Below are positions 1 to 7,260 of a stretch of DNA of 64,000 bases, in pieces (within the stretch, counting starts at the first letter, position 1; every line of letters begins with the position of its first letter). The notes below the pieces were generated by a model that was not told the DNA's origin, did not search any database, and was given only the letters and a program-made list of their open reading frames with translations. This DNA is from Microbispora rosea (lineage in GTDB: Bacteria > Actinomycetota > Actinomycetes > Streptosporangiales > Streptosporangiaceae): the NCBI RefSeq assembly GCF_900156315.1, contig NZ_FTNI01000013.1, forward strand, positions 124,001 to 188,000, read 5' to 3'. A program made the translations under genes and the position numbers.

Positions 1-603
1 CACGGCGGGCATCGTGAACACCGGGTCGGGGCGCAGGGACGCGGCCGGGAACGCGGCGCCGCCGATCGCGAGGCCGGCCACGGCCGCGACCAGCGCCCCG
101 GCGATCGCCCACTGGCGGGCGTACCGCATCAGCACGGCCCAGGTCAGCGTGACCGGCCCCGCCAGCAGCGGGACCTCGGCCATCGCGTGGAGCGGGGCGG
201 TGCACAGCGGGACCAGAACGCCGGCGAGCATGGCCGCCGCGATCGGGCCGGGGATCGCGGCGACGCCGCGGGCCAGCCACGGGACGACCCCGGCGAGCAC
301 GGTCAGGATCCCGCACACGGCGAAGGCCCCGACCGCCGCCGGGTAGCCGCCGGCCACGTGGCCGGTCGCGACGAGCAGCGCGGCGCCCGGAGTGGACCAC
401 GCGATCGCGATGGGCATCCGATAGCGGACGGACAGGACGGCGACGGCGATCGCGATGCCGGCGCACAGCGCGAGCAGGCCGGAGGCCGCCTGCCGGGAGT
501 CGGCCCCGACCGCCCGCAGGCCCGCGAGGACGACCGAGAACGCGCTGGCGTAGCCGACGACCGCGCTGACCAGGCCGGTGAGCACCGGCTGCAGGATCCG
601 CAC
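1..603 (-). CDS. benE: BenE-family benzoate/H+ symporter, partial (C-terminus beyond left edge)
   Basis: Likely an inner-membrane aromatic-acid importer. The visible 201 residues begin with a hydrophobic segment (QPVLTGLVSAVVGYASAF) and carry the family-like stretches GLLALCAGIAIA and RYRMPIAIAWSTPGAALL, then alternating hydrophobic helices. Family members are about 390 aa, so roughly half is present. The GTG at 603 is chosen because a GGGGAGG purine run lies about 5 bases upstream and the similarity begins there. It is divergent from an XRE-cupin regulator across a 63-bp gap holding an 18-bp palindrome, so that regulator probably controls it. The substrate is inferred from the family only. 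Confidence 0.8.
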   Translation of the reverse strand, partial: MRILQPVLTGLVSAVVGYASAFSVVLAGLRAVGADSRQAASGLLALCAGIAIAVAVLSVRYRMPIAIAWSTPGAALLVATGHVAGGYPAAVGAFAVCGILTVLAGVVPWLARGVAAIPGPIAAAMLAGVLVPLCTAPLHAMAEVPLLAGPVTLTWAVLMRYARQWAIAGALVAAVAGLAIGGAAFPAASLRPDPVFTMPAV

Positions 604-625
604 CGCCCCTCCCCGAAAATACGAC

Positions 626-643
626 CGTTCCGTTTACGGAACG
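626..643. promoter_or_regulatory. 18-bp palindromic operator between benE and the XRE-cupin gene
   Basis: CGTTCCGT-TT-ACGGAACG is a perfect 8-2-8 inverted repeat, 23 bases from each divergent start codon. It is the obvious candidate for binding by the XRE-cupin regulator, repressing benE and possibly itself. The palindrome is seen directly; the regulator assignment is inference from position. Confidence 0.6.
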
Positions 644-666
644 ATTTCAGGTGACACCATAGCCAG

Positions 667-1275
667 GTGGGTACAGATGGGACAAGCCGGATCGACCCGG
701 CCATCGGGCGGCGGCTGCGCGGGCTCCGGGAGGCACGCGGGCTGTCGCTGTCGGAGCTCGCCCGCAGGGCCGGCGTCGGGAAGGCCACCGTGTCCGGGCT
801 CGAGCACGGAACGCGCAACCCCACGCTGGAGACGATGTACGCGATCGCGGCCGCGTTGTCGGTCCCGATGAGCGCGCTGACGCTGGACCCCGGCGCCCCG
901 GCCGGCGCCGCCTCGCCGGTGCGGGGCACGGCCGTCCTGTCCACCCTGCTGGAGGTGTTCAGGGACCCGGGCGCGACCTACGAGATGTTCCGCCTGCGGA
1001 TACTCCCCGGGGTCGAGCAGGCCTCGCCCGCGCATCCGCCCGGGGTCACCGAGCACCTCTCGGTCGTCGGGGGGACGATCAGGACGGGCCCCGCCGCCGC
1101 GCCGCTCACCGCGGGCCCGGGGGAGCACGTCTCGTGGGCCGCGGACGTCCCCCACGTCTACGCGGCCCTCGGCGGCGAGGAGGCGCACGCGATCCTCCTC
1201 ATCCGCACCCCCCACGACCGCCAAGGGGCGGCGGGGGCGGCGGGGTCAGCGGGCGAGCAGGCGGCGCAGGCGTGA
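667..1275 (+). CDS. XRE-family transcriptional regulator with C-terminal cupin domain
   Basis: A 202-aa two-domain regulator. Residues about 10-65 form a helix-turn-helix (RRLRGLREARGLSLSELARR, then KATVSGLEHGTRNPTLETM). Residues about 95-190 form a single cupin barrel likely to sense a small ligand. In this family the cupin domain controls DNA binding, commonly for an adjacent transporter. It starts at GTG 667; no convincing Shine-Dalgarno is visible, only a weak AGG upstream. It lies divergent from the benE-like transporter, which suggests ligand-responsive control of that gene. Its 3' end overlaps the convergent polysialyltransferase-like gene by 30 bp. Confidence 0.85.
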   Translation: MGTDGTSRIDPAIGRRLRGLREARGLSLSELARRAGVGKATVSGLEHGTRNPTLETMYAIAAALSVPMSALTLDPGAPAGAASPVRGTAVLSTLLEVFRDPGATYEMFRLRILPGVEQASPAHPPGVTEHLSVVGGTIRTGPAAAPLTAGPGEHVSWAADVPHVYAALGGEEAHAILLIRTPHDRQGAAGAAGSAGEQAAQA

Positions 1276-2514
1276 GGCCGGCGGCGCGGGCGGGGCGGGC
1301 GGAGGCGGAGGATCGATCAGGCCGAGCGACTCCAGCCTGCGCTTCTTGAAGTAGCGCGCCGGTCCGTGGGCGCTCACGTAGGCCGCCGCGGTGTCGCGCA
1401 GGCCGGGGTGGGCCGTGCTCTGCATGCAGTAGCCCACGGCGGCCACGAGGGCGGTGAGGTCGGCGGCGGGCGGCTCGGTGACCGTGCCGCCGGCCTCCAG
1501 CCGGGGCAGCGTGGCGTCCACGATCGTCGCCGGGATCCGGTTGCTGTTCTCGTACGGCGTGAGCCGTTCGAGGACGAGATCGGTGCCGGTGGTCGCGACC
1601 GGCAGGCCGAACAGCCGCCGCGCGGTCACCAGCGCGGTGGAGAAGCACCCGGCGACCAGCTCGGGGCGGTGCGTGGCGAAGCACGCCTCGGCGGGCGTCG
1701 TCTCGGGGGCCACGAGGAGGTCGACGCCGAGCTCCGCGGCGACCTGGCGCAGCTCGCGGGCGTGCCGCCGCCCGGCGGCGGGGTGCGGCTTGAACAGCAC
1801 GGTTCGATGGCCGCGCGCCGCGACGCCGCGCAGCATGCGCTCGTGCAGCGCCGCCTCCTCGGCATCCGTGACCAGCCCCAGCGCGGACAGATACTGGCCG
1901 AGGACCACGGCGTCGGCGCGGGGCGCCGCCTCGGCCGCCCCCGCGACCCGGCCTGCCACGCTCGCGAACGACGCGTCCGTCAGCGCCTCGGCCGGCACGC
2001 CGTGCTCGGCGAGGAGCAGGGGCGCCAGGCCCGGGACGAGGTCGAGGTGGAGCAGCCGGGTGATCCGCCCGGCGATCTCCTGGGGGAGCGGGTCGCGGGT
2101 CGGCCCGTAGCTCATCAAGCCGTCGGAGTAGACGGTGATCGGGCAGTCCTTGACCAGGCCCGCGAGCGTGCGCGACGGGGACACCGCGATCGACTCCAGG
2201 ACCAGCTCGTCCGGATCGCCGATCAGGTCGCGCAGCAGACGGCCGAGCATCGGCGTCTCGATCGAGCGGGGCTTCCAGTCCGACGGGTGCAGCGGCGCGA
2301 TGATCTCGTTCCAGGACAGGACGCGGTCGAACCGGTCGCGCAGCGCGGCGAACCCCGGCGCCTCGTCCAGCGCCGGGGTGACCTCCGGGATCGCCGTGTT
2401 GTTCGACACGAGGAGGACCCGGCCGCCGTCGCGGAACCGCCCCTCGTCGATCGCCGCGGCGAGCGTCATCGCGCCGAACAGCGTGGAGGCGTAGAACAGC
2501 GTGGAGTCAGGCAC
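1246..2514 (-). CDS. Polysialyltransferase-family glycosyltransferase
   Basis: A 422-aa enzyme resembling bacterial alpha-2,8-polysialyltransferases. The three short motifs of bacterial sialyltransferases are visible in order: a D/E-D/E-G-like motif in VYSDGLMSYGP, the HP motif in VLFKPHPAAG, and a Ser/Thr motif in GCFSTALVTA. It has no signal peptide or membrane segment, so it probably works at the inner face of the membrane. It is the last gene of the operon, with its start overlapping the GT2 gene by 8 bp, and the first gene makes the CMP-activated donor. It may polymerise Kdn, sialic acid or a related nonulosonate into a cell-wall glycan. The precise sugar cannot be read from sequence. 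Confidence 0.78.
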   Translation of the reverse strand: MPDSTLFYASTLFGAMTLAAAIDEGRFRDGGRVLLVSNNTAIPEVTPALDEAPGFAALRDRFDRVLSWNEIIAPLHPSDWKPRSIETPMLGRLLRDLIGDPDELVLESIAVSPSRTLAGLVKDCPITVYSDGLMSYGPTRDPLPQEIAGRITRLLHLDLVPGLAPLLLAEHGVPAEALTDASFASVAGRVAGAAEAAPRADAVVLGQYLSALGLVTDAEEAALHERMLRGVAARGHRTVLFKPHPAAGRRHARELRQVAAELGVDLLVAPETTPAEACFATHRPELVAGCFSTALVTARRLFGLPVATTGTDLVLERLTPYENSNRIPATIVDATLPRLEAGGTVTEPPAADLTALVAAVGYCMQSTAHPGLRDTAAAYVSAHGPARYFKKRRLESLGLIDPPPPPAPPAPPASRLRRLLAR

Positions 2515-3472
2515 GCGGCCCTCCTGTCAGGTGAGGGCCCGGTAGGTAGGGGCCGAGCAGAGCGGCCCGCTCGGGCTCCAGACCGCCGATCGCCTCGGTC
2601 AGCGCCTCGTGGGGGAGCCGGGCGAGCGCCGTACGCGCCCGCTCGTCGAACCGGGCGCGTACGGCCGGGGTGAACCGGCCGGCCAGCTCCACGTGGTGGG
2701 CGAGCAGCGCGCACAGGTTGCGGGCCGCCTTCGGCAGGTAGCGGGGCTCGACCTCGTCCAGGACCATCGCGTAGGCGTCGAAGAAGTGGAGCTGCCGCTC
2801 GTCGCCGATCTGCGTGAGCGAGGCCGTGAGGCCCCGCCGGTAGAACACCCCGGCGAGGGAGACCACGGCGTACGACCGGGCCAGGCGGTGCAGCCGCCAG
2901 ATCCACGGGCGGTCCTCGGCGGTGTGCAGCCCGGCGGGGAAGGCCAGCAGGTCGTCCAGCTCCCGCCGGTAGATCCCCGCCCAGGCGTAGGGGTAGTCGA
3001 CCATCGTCTTGAAATCGGCCGGCAGGATGCCGTCGCGCGGGTCCAGCACGACGCCGCGGCGGGGCTGCGGCGCCCGGTGCGTCTCCCGTCTGCGGCCCTC
3101 GACCTGGACGTGGTCCACGCGCACGAAGTCGCACCCGAGCCCGTCGATGGCGGCGACGAGGCGGGGCAGGTAGCCGGGCGCGAGCCAGTCGTCGGCGTCG
3201 AGGAAGGTGACGTAGCGGCCGGCGGCCAGCTTCAGGCCGGCGTTGCGGGCGCCGGCCAGTCCCAGCGGCACCGGGTTGCGGACGACGGTGAGCCCCGGCA
3301 GATCGCGCCGGAACTCCTCGACGACCTCCGCGGTCGCGTCCGTGGACCCGTCGTCCACGACGACGACCTCGGTCTCGAACTCGCGCGTCCGGTTGCGCAC
3401 CAGTGACTTGAGGGCGTCGCCGAGGTACGCCTCGCCGTCCCGGACCGGCACGACCACGGACAGAGTGATCAT
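2507..3472 (-). CDS. Family 2 glycosyltransferase
   Basis: A 321-aa GT-A fold glycosyltransferase. The N-terminus shows the nucleotide-sugar-binding pattern SVVVPVRDGEAYLGDALKSL, a VVVDDGSTDAT loop, an ARNAGLKLAAGRYVTFLDADDW stretch with the metal-binding DxD (DAD), and a later YRRELDDLLAFP / EDRPW region typical of the acceptor side. It has no membrane segment. Its ATG overlaps the stop of the upstream NeuA/NeuB fusion (ATGA), and its 3' end overlaps the polysialyltransferase-like gene, so the three are probably co-translated. It likely primes or decorates the same nonulosonate polymer. Acceptor and donor are not determinable. Confidence 0.88.
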   Translation of the reverse strand: MITLSVVVPVRDGEAYLGDALKSLVRNRTREFETEVVVVDDGSTDATAEVVEEFRRDLPGLTVVRNPVPLGLAGARNAGLKLAAGRYVTFLDADDWLAPGYLPRLVAAIDGLGCDFVRVDHVQVEGRRRETHRAPQPRRGVVLDPRDGILPADFKTMVDYPYAWAGIYRRELDDLLAFPAGLHTAEDRPWIWRLHRLARSYAVVSLAGVFYRRGLTASLTQIGDERQLHFFDAYAMVLDEVEPRYLPKAARNLCALLAHHVELAGRFTPAVRARFDERARTALARLPHEALTEAIGGLEPERAALLGPYLPGPHLTGGPRA

Positions 3473-5541
3473 GCGGTGACGCGGCGCAGGCGGGCCCGCG
3501 GGGCCTCCTCACCCGGGTAGACGCGCTTCACGCCGTCGCCGAGCGCCGTCTCGATGATGCGGATGTCCCGGACGAGGTGGTCCAGGCCGGTGGGCTCCAG
3601 CGAGGCGGCGTGGTCGGAGCCCCACATCGCCCGGTCGAGCGTGATGTGCCGCTCGACGGTCACCGCGCCCAGGGTCACGGCGGCGAGCGAGATCTGCAGC
3701 CCGCGCTCGTGCCCCGAGTAGCCGACCGGCACGCCGTACCGCTGCTGGAGCGTGGTGATCATGCGGAGGTTGGCCTCCTCCGGCGGGAGCGGGTAGGTGG
3801 AGGTGGCGTGCATCATCACCAGGCGCTCGGTGCCGAGGATCTCCACCGCCGCGTCGATCTCCTCGAGCGTGGACATGCCGGTGGACAGGATGACCGGCTT
3901 GCGGGTGGCGGCCAGCGCGCGCAGCAGTTCGTGGTCGGTCACCGAGGCCGAGGCCACCTTGTGCGCGACGACGTCCATGTCCTCGAGGAAGTCCACCGAC
4001 GGCACGTCCCAGGGCGAGGCGAACCAGTCGATGCCGCGCTCATCGCAGTATTTGGCGATGTGGGCGTACTCGTCCGCGCCGAACTCGGTGCGGATCTTGT
4101 ACTCCATGTAGGTCATCTCGCCCCACGGCGTCTGCCGGATCTGGTCGCGCTGCTCGAGCGGCACGCAGATCTCCGGGGTCCGCTTCTGGAACTTGACGGC
4201 CTGGCAGCCCGCGTCGGCGGCCACGTCGATCAGCTTGCGGGCGATGTCGACGTCGCCGTTGTGGTTGATGCCGATCTCGCCGATCACGTACACGGGCTGT
4301 CCGGGGCCGACCAGCGACCGGCCGATCCGCACCGGCCGCGGCTGCCCGAGGTGGCGGGACGCGGTGACGGGCGCGGGCGCGGCGGCGGAGGCGGTCTCCA
4401 GCGAGGCGGCCGGGCGGGCCGCGAGCACCCGGTCGGACAGCTCGCGCACGGCTCCGGCGCCCCCGGGGGCCGACAGCACGACGCGGGCGGCGGCGCGCAC
4501 CCGGGGGTGGGCGTCGGGCACCGCGACCGGCCAGCCGACGATCGCCATGCAGGACAGGTCGTTGACGTCGTTGCCCACGTACGCCACCCGCTCGGGAGCC
4601 AGGCCCTCGGCGGCCAGCCACTCGCGCAGCGCGACGTCCTTGGCGCCGAGACCCTGCACCACGGGCACGCCGAGCTTGGCGGCGCGGGCGGCGACGACCG
4701 GGTTGCGCTCGGTGGACAGCACGAGCACCTTCACACCGGCCCGGCGCAGCAGCGCGATCCCCATGCCGTCGGAACGGCTGACCGCGACCATCTCCCTGCC
4801 GTCGGAGTCGACGAACGCGCGGTCGTCGGTGTGCACGCCGTCGAAGTCGGTGACGACGGCGTCCACGTCGATCGGCAGCGGCTCGTCCACGAACGGCGCG
4901 AGCGCCCTGGCGATCTCCAGGTCCTCCGGGGTGTCGATCTCGACCGCGTGCCGGGCGGGCACCGGCTGGACCGCGACCTTGCCGAAGAAGCGGTGGCCCC
5001 GCTCGCGCAGGCCCTCCGTACGCATCACGTAGAACGCGCCGGTCTCGCGGAAGTCGGGCTCGCGGTCCTGGCGGCGCGGGCGCACGGCCGGGTCGTGGTT
5101 CACCCCGTGGCCGGCGCCGGTCCAGACGAACTCGTAGGTCTCGGTGCCGGAGAAGACCGAGTCGGCCTCGCCGTCCAGCACCTTCGCGACGGCGGCGTCG
5201 AGGTCGCGGGGATCGAGGAACGCGCTGGTGCACTGGACGAGCACGACGATCTCGGGCGCCTCGCCGGCGATCTCGGACAGGGCGTGCAGCACGGCGGACT
5301 CGCTGGAGGCGGCCGGGCCGCTGAGCTCGGCCGGCCGGCGCACGACCCGGGCGCCCGCGCCCTCCGCCACTTCGGCGATGCGCTCGTGGTCGGTGCTGAC
5401 GACCACGTCGTCCACCAGTTCGGCGCGCAGACAGGCGTCCACCGCACGGGCGACGAGCGGGACGCCGCCCACCTTCTCGAGGTTCTTCAGCGGGACGCCC
5501 ACCGACCCTCCACGGGCGGGGACGACGGCCAGCACTCGCAC
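3469..5541 (-). CDS. Trifunctional nonulosonate enzyme: CMP-transferase, KdsC-like HAD phosphatase and NeuB-type synthase
   Basis: A 690-aa fusion. Residues about 1-225 are an N-acylneuraminate cytidylyltransferase (VVPARGGSVGVPLKNLEKVG, then LVQCTSAFLDPRDLD). About 228-380 is a HAD phosphatase with motif I (TDFDGVHTDD), motif II (LSTE), a motif III Lys (GAKDVAL) and motif IV (VGNDVNDL). After an Ala/Pro linker, about 405-690 is a NeuB TIM barrel (GEIGINHNGDVDIARKLID, VKFQKRTPEICVP, VILSTGMSTLEEI, PVGYSGHE, VERHITLDR). The usual C-terminal SAF domain is absent: the protein ends at LRRVTA. GTG 5541 is preferred because GAGGAG lies 6 bases upstream; an ATG at 5565 is possible. It would make, dephosphorylate and CMP-activate a C9 ulosonic acid. 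Confidence 0.88.
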   Translation of the reverse strand: MRVLAVVPARGGSVGVPLKNLEKVGGVPLVARAVDACLRAELVDDVVVSTDHERIAEVAEGAGARVVRRPAELSGPAASSESAVLHALSEIAGEAPEIVVLVQCTSAFLDPRDLDAAVAKVLDGEADSVFSGTETYEFVWTGAGHGVNHDPAVRPRRQDREPDFRETGAFYVMRTEGLRERGHRFFGKVAVQPVPARHAVEIDTPEDLEIARALAPFVDEPLPIDVDAVVTDFDGVHTDDRAFVDSDGREMVAVSRSDGMGIALLRRAGVKVLVLSTERNPVVAARAAKLGVPVVQGLGAKDVALREWLAAEGLAPERVAYVGNDVNDLSCMAIVGWPVAVPDAHPRVRAAARVVLSAPGGAGAVRELSDRVLAARPAASLETASAAAPAPVTASRHLGQPRPVRIGRSLVGPGQPVYVIGEIGINHNGDVDIARKLIDVAADAGCQAVKFQKRTPEICVPLEQRDQIRQTPWGEMTYMEYKIRTEFGADEYAHIAKYCDERGIDWFASPWDVPSVDFLEDMDVVAHKVASASVTDHELLRALAATRKPVILSTGMSTLEEIDAAVEILGTERLVMMHATSTYPLPPEEANLRMITTLQQRYGVPVGYSGHERGLQISLAAVTLGAVTVERHITLDRAMWGSDHAASLEPTGLDHLVRDIRIIETALGDGVKRVYPGEEAPRARLRRVTA

Positions 5542-5656
5542 GAGTGACTCCTCTACCTGCGACATCGGGAACCCCAGGGGGCCGGGGTGTCCCGAAAACT
5601 AGCCAGCAGGTTCTCCCGTTGGGGGTTACTGGGCTGAACGACCAGGGGCGCGGTCC

Positions 5657-7126
5657 TTAACTTTGGGTGTCGCCGCACGGGGCGGCGTTGCCGGCGGCGG
5701 AATCGTCGGCGGCGCGATCGTCAGCGGGATCACCCGCGGGATCGTCCGCGGGTCTCTCAGCGGGATCGTCCGCGGCGTCCGGGGCCAGCGGCAGCGTGAT
5801 CACGAAGCGCACGCCGGGCTCGCCGTCCGTGACGTCCTCCACGCCGATGGAGCCGCCGTGGGCCTCCACCACCTCACGGGCGATGGCCAGGCCGAGGCCC
5901 GTGCCGCCCCGGTCGCGGCTGCGCGCCGCGTCGGTGCGGTAGAACCGCTCGAAGATCCGTTCGCGGTCCGCCTCGGAGATCGGGCGGCCGTCGTTGCGCA
6001 CGCACAGGACGGCCGTGTCCTCGGTGCGCGTGACCCGCACGCAGACCACCGTCAGCGCGTGCCGCTCGGCGTTGTCGAGCAGGTTCGTCACCACCCGGGC
6101 GAGGTGGCGGCGAACACCCCTGACCGTCACGCCCGGGGTGTTGTGGAGGTGGGTCGGCAGCTGTTCCGGCCGCCGCGCGATCTCGCTGACGACCAGCTGG
6201 GACAGGTCGACCTCCTCCCGGGCGGTCGCGGGGGCGGTCGGGATCCGCGCGAGCAGGAGCAGGTCGGCGACGATCGCCTCCAGACGCTCGGTGTCGCGCA
6301 GCGCGGCGCAGAGCGCCTCGCAGGTGTCCTCGGGGTGCAGGCGCGCGCTCTCCAGCTGGGCGCGGATGCCGGCGATGGGGGTGAGCAGCTCGTGCGAGGC
6401 GTCGGCGGCGAACTGCCGCTGCCGCTGGATGGAGGTGTCCAGCCGGGACAGCGCGTCGTTGGCGGCCTGGGCGAGCCGGGAGAACTCGTCGTCGCCGGGC
6501 GGCTCGGGCACCCGGCCGCCGGGATTCCGCTCGGTGATCTCGGCGAGCTCCGACCGGATCGCCTCTACCGGCCGCAGCGCGCGGCCCGTCACGTTGTAGG
6601 CGGTCCAGCCCGCGAGCGCGGTGAGCAGCAGGGCCGCCAGGAGCAGCGCGGGCAGCGTGACGGAGGTGTCGAGGATGGCGGGGGCCGCCCGGCCCGCGTA
6701 GACGAGCTCGGAACCGGGCCCCGGAGAGACCCGCAGCACCGTGACGTAGAGGCAGTCGCGCCCGGAGAGCGAGCAGGCCGTCGTCTGGGTGACCTCGCGG
6801 TCGGAGGCCGGGCGTAACGGGCTCAGGCGGGGCACGCCCTCGGCCGCCGGGCTCTCGGCGACGACCCGGCCGTCCGGTCCCGCCACCTCGATCAGGTCGA
6901 TGTCGTTGCCGGCGGTCGGAATGGGGTTGGGAAGGTGACCGTCGCGGATCTGCGCGGCGACGGAAGTAGCGGTGTCCAGGCTCCGGTCCCAGATGCGGTC
7001 CGCGACCATGTCGCGTACGAGCACGTGCACCACGATCGCGAGCGGGATCAGCAGGATCGCCGCAGTCCCGGTGGCGAGGAGGGCCAGCCGGGCTCGCAGT
7101 GACGGGGAGCGCCTGGGGAGGAGCAT
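5657..7126 (-). CDS. Membrane sensor histidine kinase (orphan)
   Basis: A 489-aa HAMP-type kinase. A first membrane helix lies near residues 10-35 (LALLATGTAAILLIPLAIVV), followed by an extracytoplasmic sensor region with two cysteines (TTACSLSGRDCLY), then a second helix near 155-180. A HAMP linker leads to the phosphoacceptor H-box (FAADASHELLTPIAG), N-box (NLLDNAERH) and G-boxes ([22 protein letters not shown]). The final 40 residues are an Asp/Ala/Pro-rich tail. No response regulator is adjacent on either side, which is unusual for this kinase type. No Shine-Dalgarno precedes the ATG at 7126. The stimulus is unknown. Confidence 0.87.
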   Translation of the reverse strand: MLLPRRSPSLRARLALLATGTAAILLIPLAIVVHVLVRDMVADRIWDRSLDTATSVAAQIRDGHLPNPIPTAGNDIDLIEVAGPDGRVVAESPAAEGVPRLSPLRPASDREVTQTTACSLSGRDCLYVTVLRVSPGPGSELVYAGRAAPAILDTSVTLPALLLAALLLTALAGWTAYNVTGRALRPVEAIRSELAEITERNPGGRVPEPPGDDEFSRLAQAANDALSRLDTSIQRQRQFAADASHELLTPIAGIRAQLESARLHPEDTCEALCAALRDTERLEAIVADLLLLARIPTAPATAREEVDLSQLVVSEIARRPEQLPTHLHNTPGVTVRGVRRHLARVVTNLLDNAERHALTVVCVRVTRTEDTAVLCVRNDGRPISEADRERIFERFYRTDAARSRDRGGTGLGLAIAREVVEAHGGSIGVEDVTDGEPGVRFVITLPLAPDAADDPAERPADDPAGDPADDRAADDSAAGNAAPCGDTQS

Positions 7127-7208
7127 TACCCGAGGTTACTTATGGTCATCCTTAGGGAAACTCGCGACATCGAAAAGCTCACCCCAAAGATGCTCAAATT
7201 CTCTTAAT

Positions 7209-7248
7209 GAGTGCAACCGGGCGCGGGTGCCCGCGCCGGGTCGCACTC
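7209..7248 (-). terminator. Hairpin terminator downstream of the pullulanase gene
   Basis: A 40-bp inverted repeat runs from GAGTGCAACCGGG to CCCGGGT-like GCACTC, with 17 of 19 arm positions pairing. On the minus strand it is followed by an A/T-rich stretch (ATTAAGAGAATTT). It lies 12 bases beyond the pullulanase stop, in the right position to end that transcript before the histidine kinase promoter. Confidence 0.65.
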
Positions 7249-7260
7249 CTCCGGGCGTCC

